Notes: a model not told the origin generated them from the sequence alone. A DNA stretch of 64,000 nucleotides from Strigops habroptila (GCF_004027225.2 NC_044283.2:16510992-16574991), one strand, 5' to 3'. Positions 1 to 10,585 are shown, counted from the first letter of the stretch. Made by a program: numbers and translations.

Positions 1-1521
1 AGCAACTTCATTCGCCAGCTCCTTCAGGACCCGTGGATGGATTTCATCAGGTCCCATGGATTTGTGCACGTTCAGGTTCTTAAGATGGTCTCGACCCTGA
101 TCCTCTCCTGCAGTGGGCCTAAGGTCTTCATTTTCACAGTCCCTGCATTTGCTTTCCAAGACTTGGGTGGTGTGGTCAGAGCATTTGCTGGTGAAGATGG
201 AGGCAAAGAAGTCATTAAGAACCTCAGCCTTCTCCAAATCCATGGTAGCCAGTTCTCCTGATAGCTTCCGGAGAGGGCTCACATTGTCCCTAGTCTGTCT
301 TTTATTTGCTATGTATCTATAGAATCCTTTCCTGTTATCTTTCACATCCCTTGCCAAACTTAATTCTAGCTGGGCCTTTGCTTTCCTAACCCGGTCCCTA
401 GCTTCCCGGGCAATGCTCCTATATTCTTCCCAGGCCGCCTGTCCTCGCTTCCACCTTCTGTAAGCTTCTTTTTTCCCTCTAAGTTTCCTCAGCAGCTCCT
501 TGTCCATCCATGGAGGTCTCCTGGCCCTCCTGCTGCACTTTCTTCTAGTCGGGATGCACCACTCTTGAGCACGTAGCAGGTGATCCTTGAATACCGACCA
601 GCAGTCTTGGGCCCCCCTGCCCTCTAGGACTGTATCCCATGAAACCTTACTAAGGAGGTTCCTGAAGAGGCCAAAGTCTGCTTTCTTGAAGTCCAGGGCA
701 GTGAGCTTGCTGCATGCTCTTCTCACTGTCCTGAGGATCTCAAACTCAACCATCTCGTGATCACTAGAGCCAAGGCTGCCCTGGAGCGTCACATTTCCAA
801 CCAGCACCTCCCTGTTGGTGAGCACGAGGTCAAGCATGGCACCTCTCCTTGTCAGCTCCTCTATTTCTTGAAAGAGGAAGTTGTCTTCCACACAATCGAG
901 GAACCTCCTGGATTGCTTGTGCCGGGGCGTACTGTCCCTCCAACAGATGTCAGGATGGTTGAAGTCCCCCATGAGGACAAGGGCCTGCGAGCGTGAGGCT
1001 GCTCCTATCTGTCTGTAGAGCGCTTCATCCACAGAGTCCTCTTGATCAGGCCGCCTGTAACAGATCCCCACCATAACGTCCCCCATTGCTGTTTTCCCTT
1101 GGATCCTGACCCACAAACACTCTGTTACCTCATCACCCGTCCCCAGACAGAGTTCCATACTCTCTAGCCTATCACTGACATAGATAGCAACGCCCCTTCC
1201 CCGTCTGCCTGGCCTGTCTTTTCTAAACAGCCTGTAACCTTCCATTCCGACACTCCAGTCACAGGAGCCATCCCCCCATGTTTCTGTGATACCAATGACA
1301 TCGTATTCCTGTAGCCTTGCACACACCTCTAATTCCTCTTGCTTGTTCCCCATACTATGGGCATTTGTATAGAGGCACCTTAGCCGAGCTCCAAATGCAG
1401 CCGACTCAATGGCTGGGGCAGCTGGAACATCTCTACATCGCTCCAAGCACTTATTACAGGTGCTGGCAACTGACCAGGAATGTTGGGATGGATCAATGCT
1501 CCCCTCCCCCAACACATCTAG
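1..1521 (-). CDS. CR1 ORF2, N-terminal part: APE endonuclease and start of reverse transcriptase
   Basis: This is the retrotransposon polyprotein that nicks target DNA and primes reverse transcription. Counting from the first ORF2-frame codon after the ORF1/ORF2 junction (1521), 507 codons are open to the window edge. The frame is in fact open from 1554, just after a TAG at 1555-1557. Endonuclease blocks seen: TN (Asn53), ITETW (Glu80), GDFN (Asp186, Asn188), LDLVLTN (Asp231) and SDH (Asp254, His255). All expected catalytic positions are present. A basic linker follows, then NDFFASIFT and the [15 protein letters not shown] segment typical of the reverse-transcriptase N-terminus. The start is unresolved. 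The first in-frame ATG (1353-1351) lies after the catalytic-block Asn53, so a functional protein must start upstream by another route. Absence of any stop suggests a fairly young copy. The product continues beyond base 1. Confidence 0.92.
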
Positions 1522-1527
1522 TTTAAA
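1481..1527 (-). promoter_or_regulatory. Candidate -1 programmed ribosomal frameshift signal at the CR1 ORF1/ORF2 junction
   Basis: On the minus strand the heptamer TTTAAAC (1527-1521) sits in ORF1 phase as T TTA AAC, directly before the ORF1 stop TAG (1520-1518). Slipping back one base re-pairs on TTT AAA and enters exactly the ORF2 frame. After a 6-base spacer a stem can form: TGTTGGG (1514-1508) with CCCAACA (1487-1481). Three more pairs, GGA (1507-1505) with TCC (1492-1490), lie beyond a two-base AT bulge. UUUAAAC is one of the best-known -1 slippery sites, and a 5-8 base spacer before a structure is the standard geometry. Use of the site by CR1 is inference. Termination-reinitiation is the alternative. 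Confidence 0.45.
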
Positions 1528-2620
1528 GCTTTCTTGACCAGCCTGGCAAGCCTCCTACCAAAACAGCTTTTCCCCTTCTTTGTCAGACCAGCTCCACCAG
1601 CCTCCAGTAGATCTGGCCTCCCAAATGGAGCCCCATGTTCTAAATAGCCAAACCCCTGACTATGGCACCACCATTCTAACCATTTATTAACCTGCCAAAC
1701 GCACCTAGCTTTTTTAAGGTCCTCCCCTTTGTCCTGGACAATCAATGAAAAAACTATCTGAGCTCCAGAGCCCCTAACCACCTCTCCCAGGGCTCTGTAG
1801 TCCTTCTTAATGTTCTCCAGGCTACTGCTATCTATATCTCTAGCACCCACATGGACCACTAGGAGGGGGTAATAGCAGGACTTACTAGAGCAGGCAGCCC
1901 CTCAGCAACATCCCTGATCCGAGCCCCTGGCAGGCAGCATACCTCCCTCGAGACTGGATCAGGCTGGCAGATGGGTGCCTCTGTGCCTTTCAAAGTAGAG
2001 TCCCCTACTACTATGACCCTCCGCTTTTTCCTGGAGGCACCAGTAGTGATCCTCCTTAGTGGTGCATCAGCAGGATGCTCGTTAGGTGTGGTGGGTGCTT
2101 TCTCATTAGCCCCCTGCAGAACTGCAAAGCGGTTCTGGGTGGGGACATCAGATCTAGGAGGAAGCCCCTTGTCGTTAATTGTCCTCTTCCTCCTTTTTTT
2201 GTTAGTTTTTCTCATAACTAATTCCCAGCTTCCTGGGTTGCTGCCCTCCTTCTTTCCTATGTGAGCAATGCTGGACGTTTGCAGCCCCTGCGCAGTTTGG
2301 GCCTGGAGCAAGCAGCCCAGCTTCCTCTCAGCTCCCCTGGCATCTTTTAGCTCTCCAACAGCCTCCCGCAGCTCAGCCACCTGCTGCAGGAGGACCTCCA
2401 CTAGGGCGCACCGAGTGCAGCCCTGTGCATTGTGCACCCTCGCCTCAAGAGACCAGTCGAGGCACTTTCTACACTCCAAGGTCTGTGCCGCAGCCTCCCC
2501 TCTCATCGGCTCTGTCTGGGTGCCTACGCTGGCCACCGCCGGGGCAGAGCTCCCAGAGCGGGCCCTGTTCCTGAGGCGAGTGCTCACCATCCCGCTCGCC
2601 CTGCCTGCGCCAACTGCCAT
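1518..2620 (-). pseudogene. CR1 ORF1, esterase-type, broken by one frameshift
   Basis: This is the CR1 ORF1 protein, a presumed RNA-binding or particle protein with an esterase domain. It is read in two frames. The first (2620-1859) gives 253 codons. The alternative start MVSTRL at residue 11 fits the family better. Residues 50-71 hold CX2C-X14-CX2C, a zinc-finger-like motif. Residues 73-95 look like a coiled coil. Basic residues precede the esterase block VVGDS (Ser208) and the Gly block LPGARIRD. A one-base change near 1880-1890 diverts the frame to TAG at 1861-1863. The second frame (1859-1518) continues the domain from HVGARD to the family-typical C-terminus ARLVKKALN and stop. The usual Asn of block III is Arg here, and the usual Asp-x-x-His near the C-terminus is Gly-x-x-Gly. 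Catalysis therefore looks lost independently of the frameshift. Confidence 0.88.
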
Positions 2621-2900
2621 GCCACGCCCTGGTCACTCGCGCTCCCTGGGATGGGTTTTTCCCCACTGAGGGCTGGTGCCGTCACTCCTGGCGCCGCCCC
2701 CTGTGAGTCAGCTGCTCGCGTCAGCTGAGCTGGCGGCTCCTGGGCAAGTCCTGTCGAGGACTTGAGGCTCCCTCGGTCGCTCTTCCCGCTCTGAACTGAG
2801 GCTCCTGGACGCTGTGCTTCCCCCCGCTCCGGTGTTAAAGGTGTCCTCTCTGGAGGTACTCGCCTTGGCAATTGAGTAGGAGAACTGAATACCACAGCCA
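2621..2900 (-). promoter_or_regulatory. GC-rich CR1 5' UTR, presumed internal promoter region
   Basis: This stretch upstream of ORF1 is far richer in G, C and CpG than the flanking DNA and shows no reading frame of family type. CR1 elements are transcribed from promoter activity within their own 5' UTR, so transcription would run leftward from here. The exact 5' terminus cannot be fixed by eye. It probably lies between 2870 and 2905, where composition turns AT-rich. Confidence 0.6.
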
Positions 2901-2904
2901 AGGT

Positions 2905-4190
2905 TCTTCCTCTGGTTAGGATATTTTGTACAACTACAATAACTGCTCTTTGGAGTAAGGTATCTTAGTAGTAAGTATTCTTAGTAGCAAGGTGCAGCTT
3001 TGATGACTGAGCCCTCTCAGTTCAGTCTGGCTGTGGTAGTAGACCTGGCACTAGCTGAGATCTTGTTTCATTTGCTTGCCTGCATCCAATAGTGTGAACA
3101 AAAGCACATGGCAGGCAGAGAAGTACCAGGAGAAGACATGATTCTGTTTACCAGAAATTTGTGTCATACAGCTTGTAGGTCTGTCAGTAGGACTTTGGGC
3201 TTGGAAAAAACTCATGCTGTGGTCATACAAGTCAATAAATGTAACTTAAGGATTCCTAAGTAACCAGATCAAAAATGCCATGTCTACAGAACTTACATAA
3301 GACCTTTAACTCCCTCTGGCAGTTCATATTTGTTCAAAAACATTTGTATTGCCAGGTTATATTCTGGATCAGTTATTGCCCATCTTTCTACGATCAGCAT
3401 GAAATCAGTGTAAAAGTAAGAAAGCTGGCACAAACTTCATACCATGTTCTGACTAAATAGACAGAAATGCAATTGTGTGTTTGCGTCTCGACAGATGATG
3501 CTCCAGAACATAGATCTGGTATTAATGATGATGCAGCCACAGCCACAGTCTATTTTTGTTATTTTGACTTTTGCAAGCAATTTTATATAAAAACTGGATT
3601 GGACTTTTTTTACCTTCGACAATTTCAAGCCTAGGCCTCAGCTGAGTGATGACACAGATTGAAATTCTCTCTGTCTGATTTAGCATGAGATTTCTATCAA
3701 AATCTATGAGCAAGCTCTGAAATACTGTTCTTCCATTTCTGTCAGATTGCATCATCTTTGCAAATCCCCATTTTGTGGTACATTGCAAAAGACCACTCAC
3801 ATTTCCATGTCATGACCTACTTCATTACTCTAGCTTCTCTTACAGATTGTGTTTTCTCTTAGTCCTGGGCAAAGTTTCTCTACTTGGCAACTCAGTTGGG
3901 GACACATTCATTTTGTTTCTGTTGTCTGTCCTAGGCATTGCAAAGTCATCCATTGCATCCTTAGGCCTAAGAGTCAAGATTCCATGAGAATATCTGCTAA
4001 GTAACCTATCCAGCCAGGGTAAAATGCCCCTGATATTTCATCATTTTATGGGCTACAAAGAATACTAAACCTACATCTCCAAGAATGAAGACAATTTACT
4101 AAAGGCAGTGCATTGAGAATGGAGTTACAACTCCCTCCAGCAGGGTCCTTTTGTCAACATGAGAAGAGTCAATGTTGCATCCCTCTCAGG
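2905..4190. other. Gene-free stretch between CR1 copies
   Basis: This is AT-rich sequence with only short ORFs (up to 92 codons) that resemble no family I recognise. I see no splice-flanked exon, RNA gene or repeat. Confidence 0.6.
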
Positions 4191-4194
4191 TTAA

Positions 4195-4937
4195 ATAGGT
4201 AAAAACAAGCAGGATAAATAGACTGATGGGAACTCAGGTGTTCCACGAGAACAGTGCCAGTAAGAGATACTTGGGACCGACTTTGTGGAAAAGAACCTGG
4301 GGGTCCTGGTGGACATCAAGTTGAGCATGAACCAGCAATGCGTCTTTGCAGCAAAGAACTGTAATGGTATCCTTAGCTGCATTAGGAGGAATGTTTCCAG
4401 CAGGTCAAGAGAGGTGATCCTTCCCTTCTATTCTGCACTGGTGAGGACACACCTGATTGCTATGTCCATTTCTGGGCAAGAAAGACATGGAGCTACTGGA
4501 AAGAGCCAAGTGAAGGAACACAAAGATGATATAGGCACTGGAACATCTCTCATATGAGGAAAAGCTAAGGGAGTTGGGACTGTTTAGTCTATGGAAGAGA
4601 AGGCTCAGGGGGATTTCATCAGTGTCTACATATATCTAAAGGGATAAGGTAAAGAAGAAGGAGCCAGTGGTACTCTGTGACAGGACCAGAGGCAATGGGC
4701 ACAAACTGAAACACAGGAGGTTCCTTTTGAATGTCACAAAACACTTTTTTACAGTAAAGGCGTCTGAGCACTGAAACAGGTTGCTCAGGTAGGTTGTGGA
4801 GTCTACATTCTTGGAGATATTCAAAAGCCATCTGAACATAGCCCTGGGCACCCTGCTCCAGTTGACACTGCTTTAGCAGAGGGCTTGGGCAGGATGATGT
4901 CCAGAGGTCCTTTCCAACCTCAAACATTATTTGATTC
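4195..4937 (+). mobile_element. CR1 LINE, 5'-truncated, old copy (3' end of ORF2 and 3' UTR)
   Basis: The plus strand encodes a degraded end of the CR1 reverse transcriptase. At 4285-4460 it reads EKNLGVLVDIKLSMNQQC followed by ILSCIRRNVSSRSREVILPFYSALVRTHL, both very typical of CR1. Beyond it, the GC-moderate tail matches CR1 C-terminal and 3' UTR sequence with many indels and stops. It ends with the family-typical GAGGTCCTTTCCAACCTC (4907-4924) and a TTTGATTCC remnant of the terminal repeat. The start is approximate. Divergence is clearly higher than in the 7.0-7.7 kb copy, so this insertion is older. Confidence 0.88.
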
Positions 4938-7029
4938 CTCACATCTGCAAGCCACGCTTGCTCACCTTTAAAACACTACATCCTTTGCAGTGGCCTCTTG
5001 GAACAGTTTTTGGCACAAGGGATGTTGCAGCAGTTTGTACTGCTATAACCTTTCCTCCCAGCAGACTTCCTAGTGCCAGTCGTTTGTGCCAGGATTTATG
5101 CCAAAGGAAACTGGCAGAGGCCCAAGCAGAACCTCACCCAATGTTTTAAGGAGTCTCAGAGCCAGTTGAGAGAGTTTGTTTTACACACGCCACCACTTGT
5201 TACAGCAGCACACCATTTCCAACCCTAGCCAGGCCCAAAAGTTAACTTCTTGAAGGTAAGGTATATAATGCAAAGTTTCTTCCCATCTGAAAGGAGCTAA
5301 TATTGGCAAAGTTGGTGAAACTGAGACATACTAATTCTCTTCTTCATCCTGGACTCCGCTTTGGATCACTGCCCTTGCTATACATCCCAGCCCATCATTT
5401 CCAAACCTAACACCACACCTAGGATGCTCACTCCATGGATATTCCTGTTCCCATTCTGAGAAATACAGATTGGGCATCTGGAGGATGTTGCTCCTTCTGA
5501 GGGATGAGAAAAGCAAAGCCCAAGTGACACTGAAAATCCTTGTGATTTTGATATTGAGATACTACGTGCCTATTTATTTTTTTGTTCCAGTTCCTTAAGA
5601 GCTGTTATTCTGAGAAAATTTGAACTTTAGTTAAAAATAAAAAGGAAGAGAGTTGTCATTTTGGCAGAGATAAGCTTGAAACACATTATGAGTATATTCT
5701 ATAGGCTCAAAACCTAAACAGTTATTACAAAGATCTCACCGTTGTTAATTCAATCTAACTGAATGGGTTTGGAGGCGGGGGAAGGCCGGTACTTTTCTAG
5801 CCAGGAAAGATGGGAATACCACCTCTTCAGGCTTCTCACCACATGATCACTGTTCTCAGTTGAGCTCTAGACAATCTGTGGCTTCTTTCTCCGAGCAGAA
5901 ACACTGAGCTTGGAGACGGTCATACGAAAGTTTATTTCCTGCAAATCAAGCTGTGCCTACAGAGATCACATTCTATTCTAGGAAGCAGAAGAGGATCCAG
6001 TAGAAAAAATAAATCTTCAGTTACCTTACCTCCATGCCACTTTGATGTGGTACATTTAGATTATATTTGTTACATGTCAAAGAATTTTGACATTCGTCTG
6101 ACATATCTGAAATATGATCTTTTGGTGAACCACCACTGAAAAAGGAGTTTGGGTTCAAGTCTTCTTTGGTCGGATTTCACATGAATCAAAGAATATTGAG
6201 TTTTCCTAAGCTGAAGCCCAAAATCAGAGGGTAAAACCTTCCTAACCTCTCGGGTAGAAAAGGACAGCAGGCTAGCAGTGGTGCTTACTATGGAATGAAT
6301 TGCTTTCCTATTCTGTGGAGACAGACTTGATAAGAAGCCTTTTAGAGGCTGAAAGATGAACGGCTGCCTAGGGAAATATAGTGGCCAAAGTTCTGGAGTA
6401 GTTTGGCAGAAGAAGCCAGTACAGAATAACATGAACTGGAGTCTTTGTTCCTGCAAAGCCGCAGTCAGAGCTAAGGGTCTGAAGAAACATTTAACAGTCC
6501 AAAGAAAAAAGGTGACTACTTCCTGGTGCTGCCAATCTGAAATACATACATATATATAATTATATATCATATATATGTTTTATTAGAAATATATATATGT
6601 TTTATCAGAAAACTAGGATACATATGTCACTGAATCCAGGTCTTCACAGTATTGGGTAACCACATAATAGACACTTAGTTCAGAAGACTCTATGAACACA
6701 TGCATCTTTTAACTAACTGAGCTCAGTATGCCCCCATCTTCCTGTCTGAAACTTAACAAAAATAACAAAGGCCACATACAGGAGTGTTAAAATGGAAAAG
6801 AATAGAAATTCAATCTCATATGCCCTTACAATAGCAGGGAATTTCCTTAGTGAAAGTGTGTAGTATCCTTTTATCCTAGGATACTCTCCTCTCCACAGAA
6901 AAAGAAAGCAAAGTACCCTGCTCAGTCCACGCTAGTTTGACATTGGGGGAAATTACTTGCTAACCCCAAAACCAAGACTGATTTAGTGGTCTACTACAAA
7001 AGCTCTTACTAATTGACCCAAGTGAATCA
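4938..7029. other. Gene-free stretch with AT repeat and one unexplained ORF
   Basis: This is non-coding sequence apart from an open minus-strand frame of 166 codons (6070-6570) that matches nothing I know. An AT-rich simple repeat lies at 6543-6612. No exon or RNA gene was recognised. Confidence 0.5.
6543..6612. repeat. AT-rich simple repeat with a 22-base tandem duplication
   Basis: An (AT)n-type tract contains two near-identical copies of ATATATGTTTTATTAGAA, at 6571-6588 and 6593-6610. They differ by one base and are offset by 22 bases. Confidence 0.8.
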
Positions 7030-7659
7030 AGTATTTGCTAACCATATGCTGGGCTGCATCAAAAGAAGTGTGATCAGCAAGTCAAAAGAGGTGATCCAGC
7101 CCCTTTACTCTGCTCTTGTGAGACCCCACGTGTAGTACTGTGTACAGTTCTGGTGTCCTCAACACAAAAAGGACATGGAGCTGTTGGAGCGAGTCCAGAG
7201 GAGGGCCACGAGGATGATAACGGGGCTGGAGCACCTCCCATATGAAGAAAGGCTGAGAGAGCTGGGGCTGTTCAGCCTGGAGAAGAGAAAGCTGCGTGGA
7301 GACCGCATAGCAGCCTTCCAGTGTCTGAAGGGGGCCTATAAGGATGCTGGGGAGGGACTCTCCCTTAGGGACTGTAGCGACAGGACAAGGGGTAATGGGT
7401 TTAAAACTTAAACAGGAGAAGTTCAGGTTAGGTATAAGGAAGAAGTTCTTTGCTGTGAGGGTGGTGAAGCACTGGAATGGGTTGCCCAGGGAGGTTGTGG
7501 ATGCTCCATCCCTGGCGGTGTTCAAGGACAGGTTGGACAGAGCATTGGGCAACATCGTCTAGGGTGAGATGTCCCTGCCAATGGCAGGGGGATTAGAACT
7601 ACATGGTCTTAAGGTCTTTTCCAACCCAAAACATTCTATGATTCTATGATTCTATGATT
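7030..7659 (+). mobile_element. CR1 LINE, 5'-truncated, younger copy with terminal octamer repeats
   Basis: The plus strand gives the C-terminal part of CR1 ORF2. It begins at MLGCIKRSVISKSKEVIQPLYSALVRP, hits an in-frame TAG at 7133-7135 where the family has Glu, and continues with [27 protein letters not shown] (7175 on). After a frameshift near 7400 it reads KHWNGLPREVVDAPSL to the stop near 7560. A short 3' UTR follows, with CTTTTCCAACCCAAAACATTCTATG and then three ATTCTATG repeats ending at 7659. Low divergence and intact terminal repeats mark it as one of the younger CR1 copies here. Confidence 0.95.
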
Positions 7660-9500
7660 TCAAGTACTGAAGACACAAGGGTGTTCTCATGAATCCAAAG
7701 TACACTGGACAGTCTGACAAGCTGATCAGATTGACATGGCCAGAACTTCACATTTAAAAGGAACAAATATTAATCCCTTCCAAACTAGGCAGAACTGAAG
7801 AGAAACAGATTTCTACCCACTGCCTAAATAGCCCAGGAACTCAATGCAAGAAGATGCTGTGGATGCCAGAAATATGGATACATTTAAATAGTGATCAGAC
7901 AAATTAACAAAAATGTATCGACTGTAACAAAAAGGATATTAAACTTAAATAATTGGATAGAACTTAAGGTTCAAGAAGTTCCTAAGTTGAAGTAAGATAG
8001 GAATGGAGAAGGTATGGAGAACAAATAGTATAGTATATTGTTCTGTTTTTTTGTTCTTTTTTTAGTCACCTATTCCTGTCTATTATGAAGGGTGTCAGAT
8101 GACCAAATGGATCTATGGTGTCAGTTAATTTTTTCTTATATTCTTATATTGTGACATTAAACTGGGAGACAGGGAGGTGAAAGGCTCTACAGCTCATTAG
8201 TAGTGCCTTGTGATGTGAGCATTAACTTTAAGCTGTAAAAGACCTTACTTTCTGGAAAGAGAAGGCATTTAAATATTACTTATTTAAAATTTATTTGTTA
8301 TATAAGTGTTGAATATTTTTGGCCTTTACAAAACTCAAAAAGGCAAAATGTCCATTTTCTGCTTGCACTGACAAAATTTTGTTTTCTATTCTGCTCTGCC
8401 TGTTGAACTTACTAAGCCTACAGCATCCAAACTGTGTACTTTTGAGATTGTAAACATTAAACAAAATACAAACAGTTTTGAAAAACACATTGCAGAACAA
8501 ATATTAGTGCAAGGGATATTTTTCGGTTTTTTATTACAACATCCAACAATAAAAAGCCATTCCAAAAATTATTCCAGTGATCTTTTCAATGACTCTTCTG
8601 TAGCCTGCTGTTAATGTTTTTCATATTTCATTCCCTGTGGCCGTAACAAAAGCAAGGGATTTAGCTCAAAAACTTCATAATTACAACTACAGCCTCTTTC
8701 ATTCCAGAAAACAAAAGAGGCAGCATAGAGAGAAAGGAGTTATCACATCTGTGTGCTAGCCCATACAGAGGAGATCTGTCTCTAACTTCTGCAAGTCCTC
8801 TTTGCTGTGTATTACACAGTGATGCAGCAGTGCTAGCAGATTACAGCTACTCAATTTCTCTTTCTGGTTTTCAGAACAAATTGTGGGAGAGTGTTTAAAG
8901 ATGTTAGAAGGAAATAAAAAAGTCTTTGTATTTGGATCACAAAAGAAGACAGAACTTCAGGCTCCTAGTTGGAAAAATCGTTATCAATTCCCATTTGGTT
9001 AAAGCAGCATGTGCAAGCCCCTACACCTATGACCAAGAATGGCAAAGCTCTCCCCACCTTCCCAGCAGCAGAATCAGAAACCTCAGTTCAGGTTTACATG
9101 CTGTCAAGTGACAGGACCATAAAATGGCAAAGCAGACAACCATAGATCTGCTCCTTGGAGAGTTGGACCCTGCCCTTCACTTGGCCAACCTTTCTCGGAT
9201 TCTCAGCTGAAACTGCTAAGCAGTGCCACAGGTATCCAGGTATAAAGCCTAGAAACATACAGGGATGGTAACGTTCAGACATCTTAACATAACTTCATGA
9301 TCTGTGACCTAGACACCCTAGTCTCTAATTTAAGATTTGTTCCACTTTATAAGGCACCAGAAGCTAAAGACGCTCGGCAGAGCTGATTTCTCTCATGTCA
9401 CGTTAAGGCTGCTGGCTTTTGCATCATACAAGACTGCCCACAAAAGAGAGACAACAAAGTTTGTGAGATATTCTTGATGATATGACCTAGTGGATACATT
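7660..9500. other. Gene-free stretch
   Basis: This is AT-rich sequence. ORFs are short and unrelated to any family I recognise. No repeat, RNA gene or splice-flanked exon was seen. Confidence 0.6.
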
Positions 9501-9514
9501 AGCTTTGTAGCATA

Positions 9515-9590
9515 AGAGTATTCCAGGGCACACAAGAGGAAACTGAGGTGCAGTCACGCACATCCACAGTTTGTCCTAACTGTATTACAC
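9515..9590 (+). repeat. Possible MIR-like SINE relic
   Basis: The segment around GAGGAAACTGAGGTGCAG (9536-9553) resembles the GAAACTGAGGCACAG core of MIR-family SINEs and is followed by a weak match to their next block. The match is short and it may be chance. Confidence 0.3.
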
Positions 9591-9816
9591 CTCTCTCCAT
9601 ACAAATAGCAACTACTTAGCCTACAGGAATAGATGAAAACTATCTTGGTGCCTAGCTGAATAGTAGGAGTGCAATGTGGAGTGAAACATCTAAGCAAAGG
9701 AAACCATAACACAGCCATTTGGACAACAAACCCTTAAAAGGAGCCTTGCATTGCTTTGGCAGCACTGCCTTTTCCCTTTCAAAAACCATGTTTAATTAGT
9801 TCCCCAATAGCTGGGG

Positions 9817-9843
9817 TTTTTTTTTTTTTTGGGTTTTTTTTTT
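9817..9843. repeat. Poly(T) tract interrupted by GGG
   Basis: A T14 run, GGG and a T10 run, followed by C5. It looks like an ordinary low-complexity tract. Confidence 0.8.
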
Positions 9844-10585
9844 CCCCCGGAAAATATTGGAAAAAATTAATTTTAAAATGCTGCAGAGAGCATCTCAATT
9901 ACTATTATCCACTTCCTCCTTTTGCATGCTCAGGGACTGATGACAATCAGAGAGCCCAGATGCCAGTCTGTAGATTATAGTCTCAGCCAGGGTATTTGGC
10001 TCCTTGGAGAGATCCACAGGCAGTTATGCTGGCAGCTCCCAAGTTGTCCCTGCCTAGCAAATGACTAAGGCTGTTGACTGACTGCTCAGACTACCCTGTT
10101 CTGGACATCTGGGCTTTTTTCCCTCCCCTTACTTATATCATAACAGCTGTTCTGTGCATGTATTGCATTTATGCAAGTGTTAATAAATGAATGGATGCAC
10201 AGGAATCAAAAAAAGTGTGTTTATATAGGTCCCTTTCAAGTCGCAAAACACATGGTTATCCCCCGTGCTAGTATGATTACCCATAAACTAGAAAGAATGT
10301 GTCCAAACAAGTAGACACAGAAATGACACGACATGAAAGGCTGTATCTGGGAAAAGGTCTCCACACACATGCAGGTCTGTGGCAAGCGATGCATATTGCC
10401 TGTTGCTTTCCCCTGGAATCTGAGGAACACTTGTTTTAACATGTGCCTAAGAAAGTTGCCAGAGACTCTGTAAACCCTGACTCTGACCTTAGCCACCTCT
10501 TTGACTTCCTGCACAGAATTTCCTCTGCATCAAATGGGCCAGAAACACTCCATATGTGCCTGATCTCTCAACAGTATTGGCCTTA
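9844..10585. other. Gene-free stretch
   Basis: A 92-codon minus-strand ORF (10236-10514) matches no known family. Nothing else was recognised. Confidence 0.55.

Larger units (their letters stand above)
1..2900 (-). mobile_element. CR1 LINE, 5' two-thirds, running off the left edge
   Basis: This is a non-LTR retrotransposon of the CR1 family, read from right to left. In order it has a GC-rich 5' UTR (about 2621-2900), ORF1 (2620 to 1518) and the first half of ORF2 (about 1521 to 1). The reverse-transcriptase body and 3' end lie outside the window. The family call rests on ORF1 with paired cysteines, coiled coil and a GDS esterase block, and on an ORF2 with APE-type endonuclease followed by the start of a reverse transcriptase. 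The right boundary is placed where GC-rich sequence gives way to AT-rich flank, and is uncertain by tens of bases. CR1 does not usually make clear target-site duplications, so none was used. Most genomic CR1 copies are 5'-truncated, so a copy with its 5' end is uncommon. Confidence 0.93.

Noticed and set aside
1477..1504. Pseudoknot pairing of the stem loop (1502-1499) with 1480-1477 downstream of the slippery site
   Set aside because: Four bases could pair, one as G-T, but no loop remains to cross a 10-bp stem, so the geometry is poor. Only the stem-loop is kept.
1971..2901. Several ORFs on both strands overlapping CR1 ORF1 and the 5' UTR
   Set aside because: They are out-of-frame or antisense shadows in GC-rich CR1 sequence. 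Only the minus-strand frames with family motifs are real.
4619..4942. 107-codon minus-strand ORF
   Set aside because: It is antisense to the plus-strand CR1 fragment at 4195-4937.
7082..7555. 157-codon minus-strand ORF
   Set aside because: It is antisense to the plus-strand CR1 ORF2 fragment at 7030-7659.
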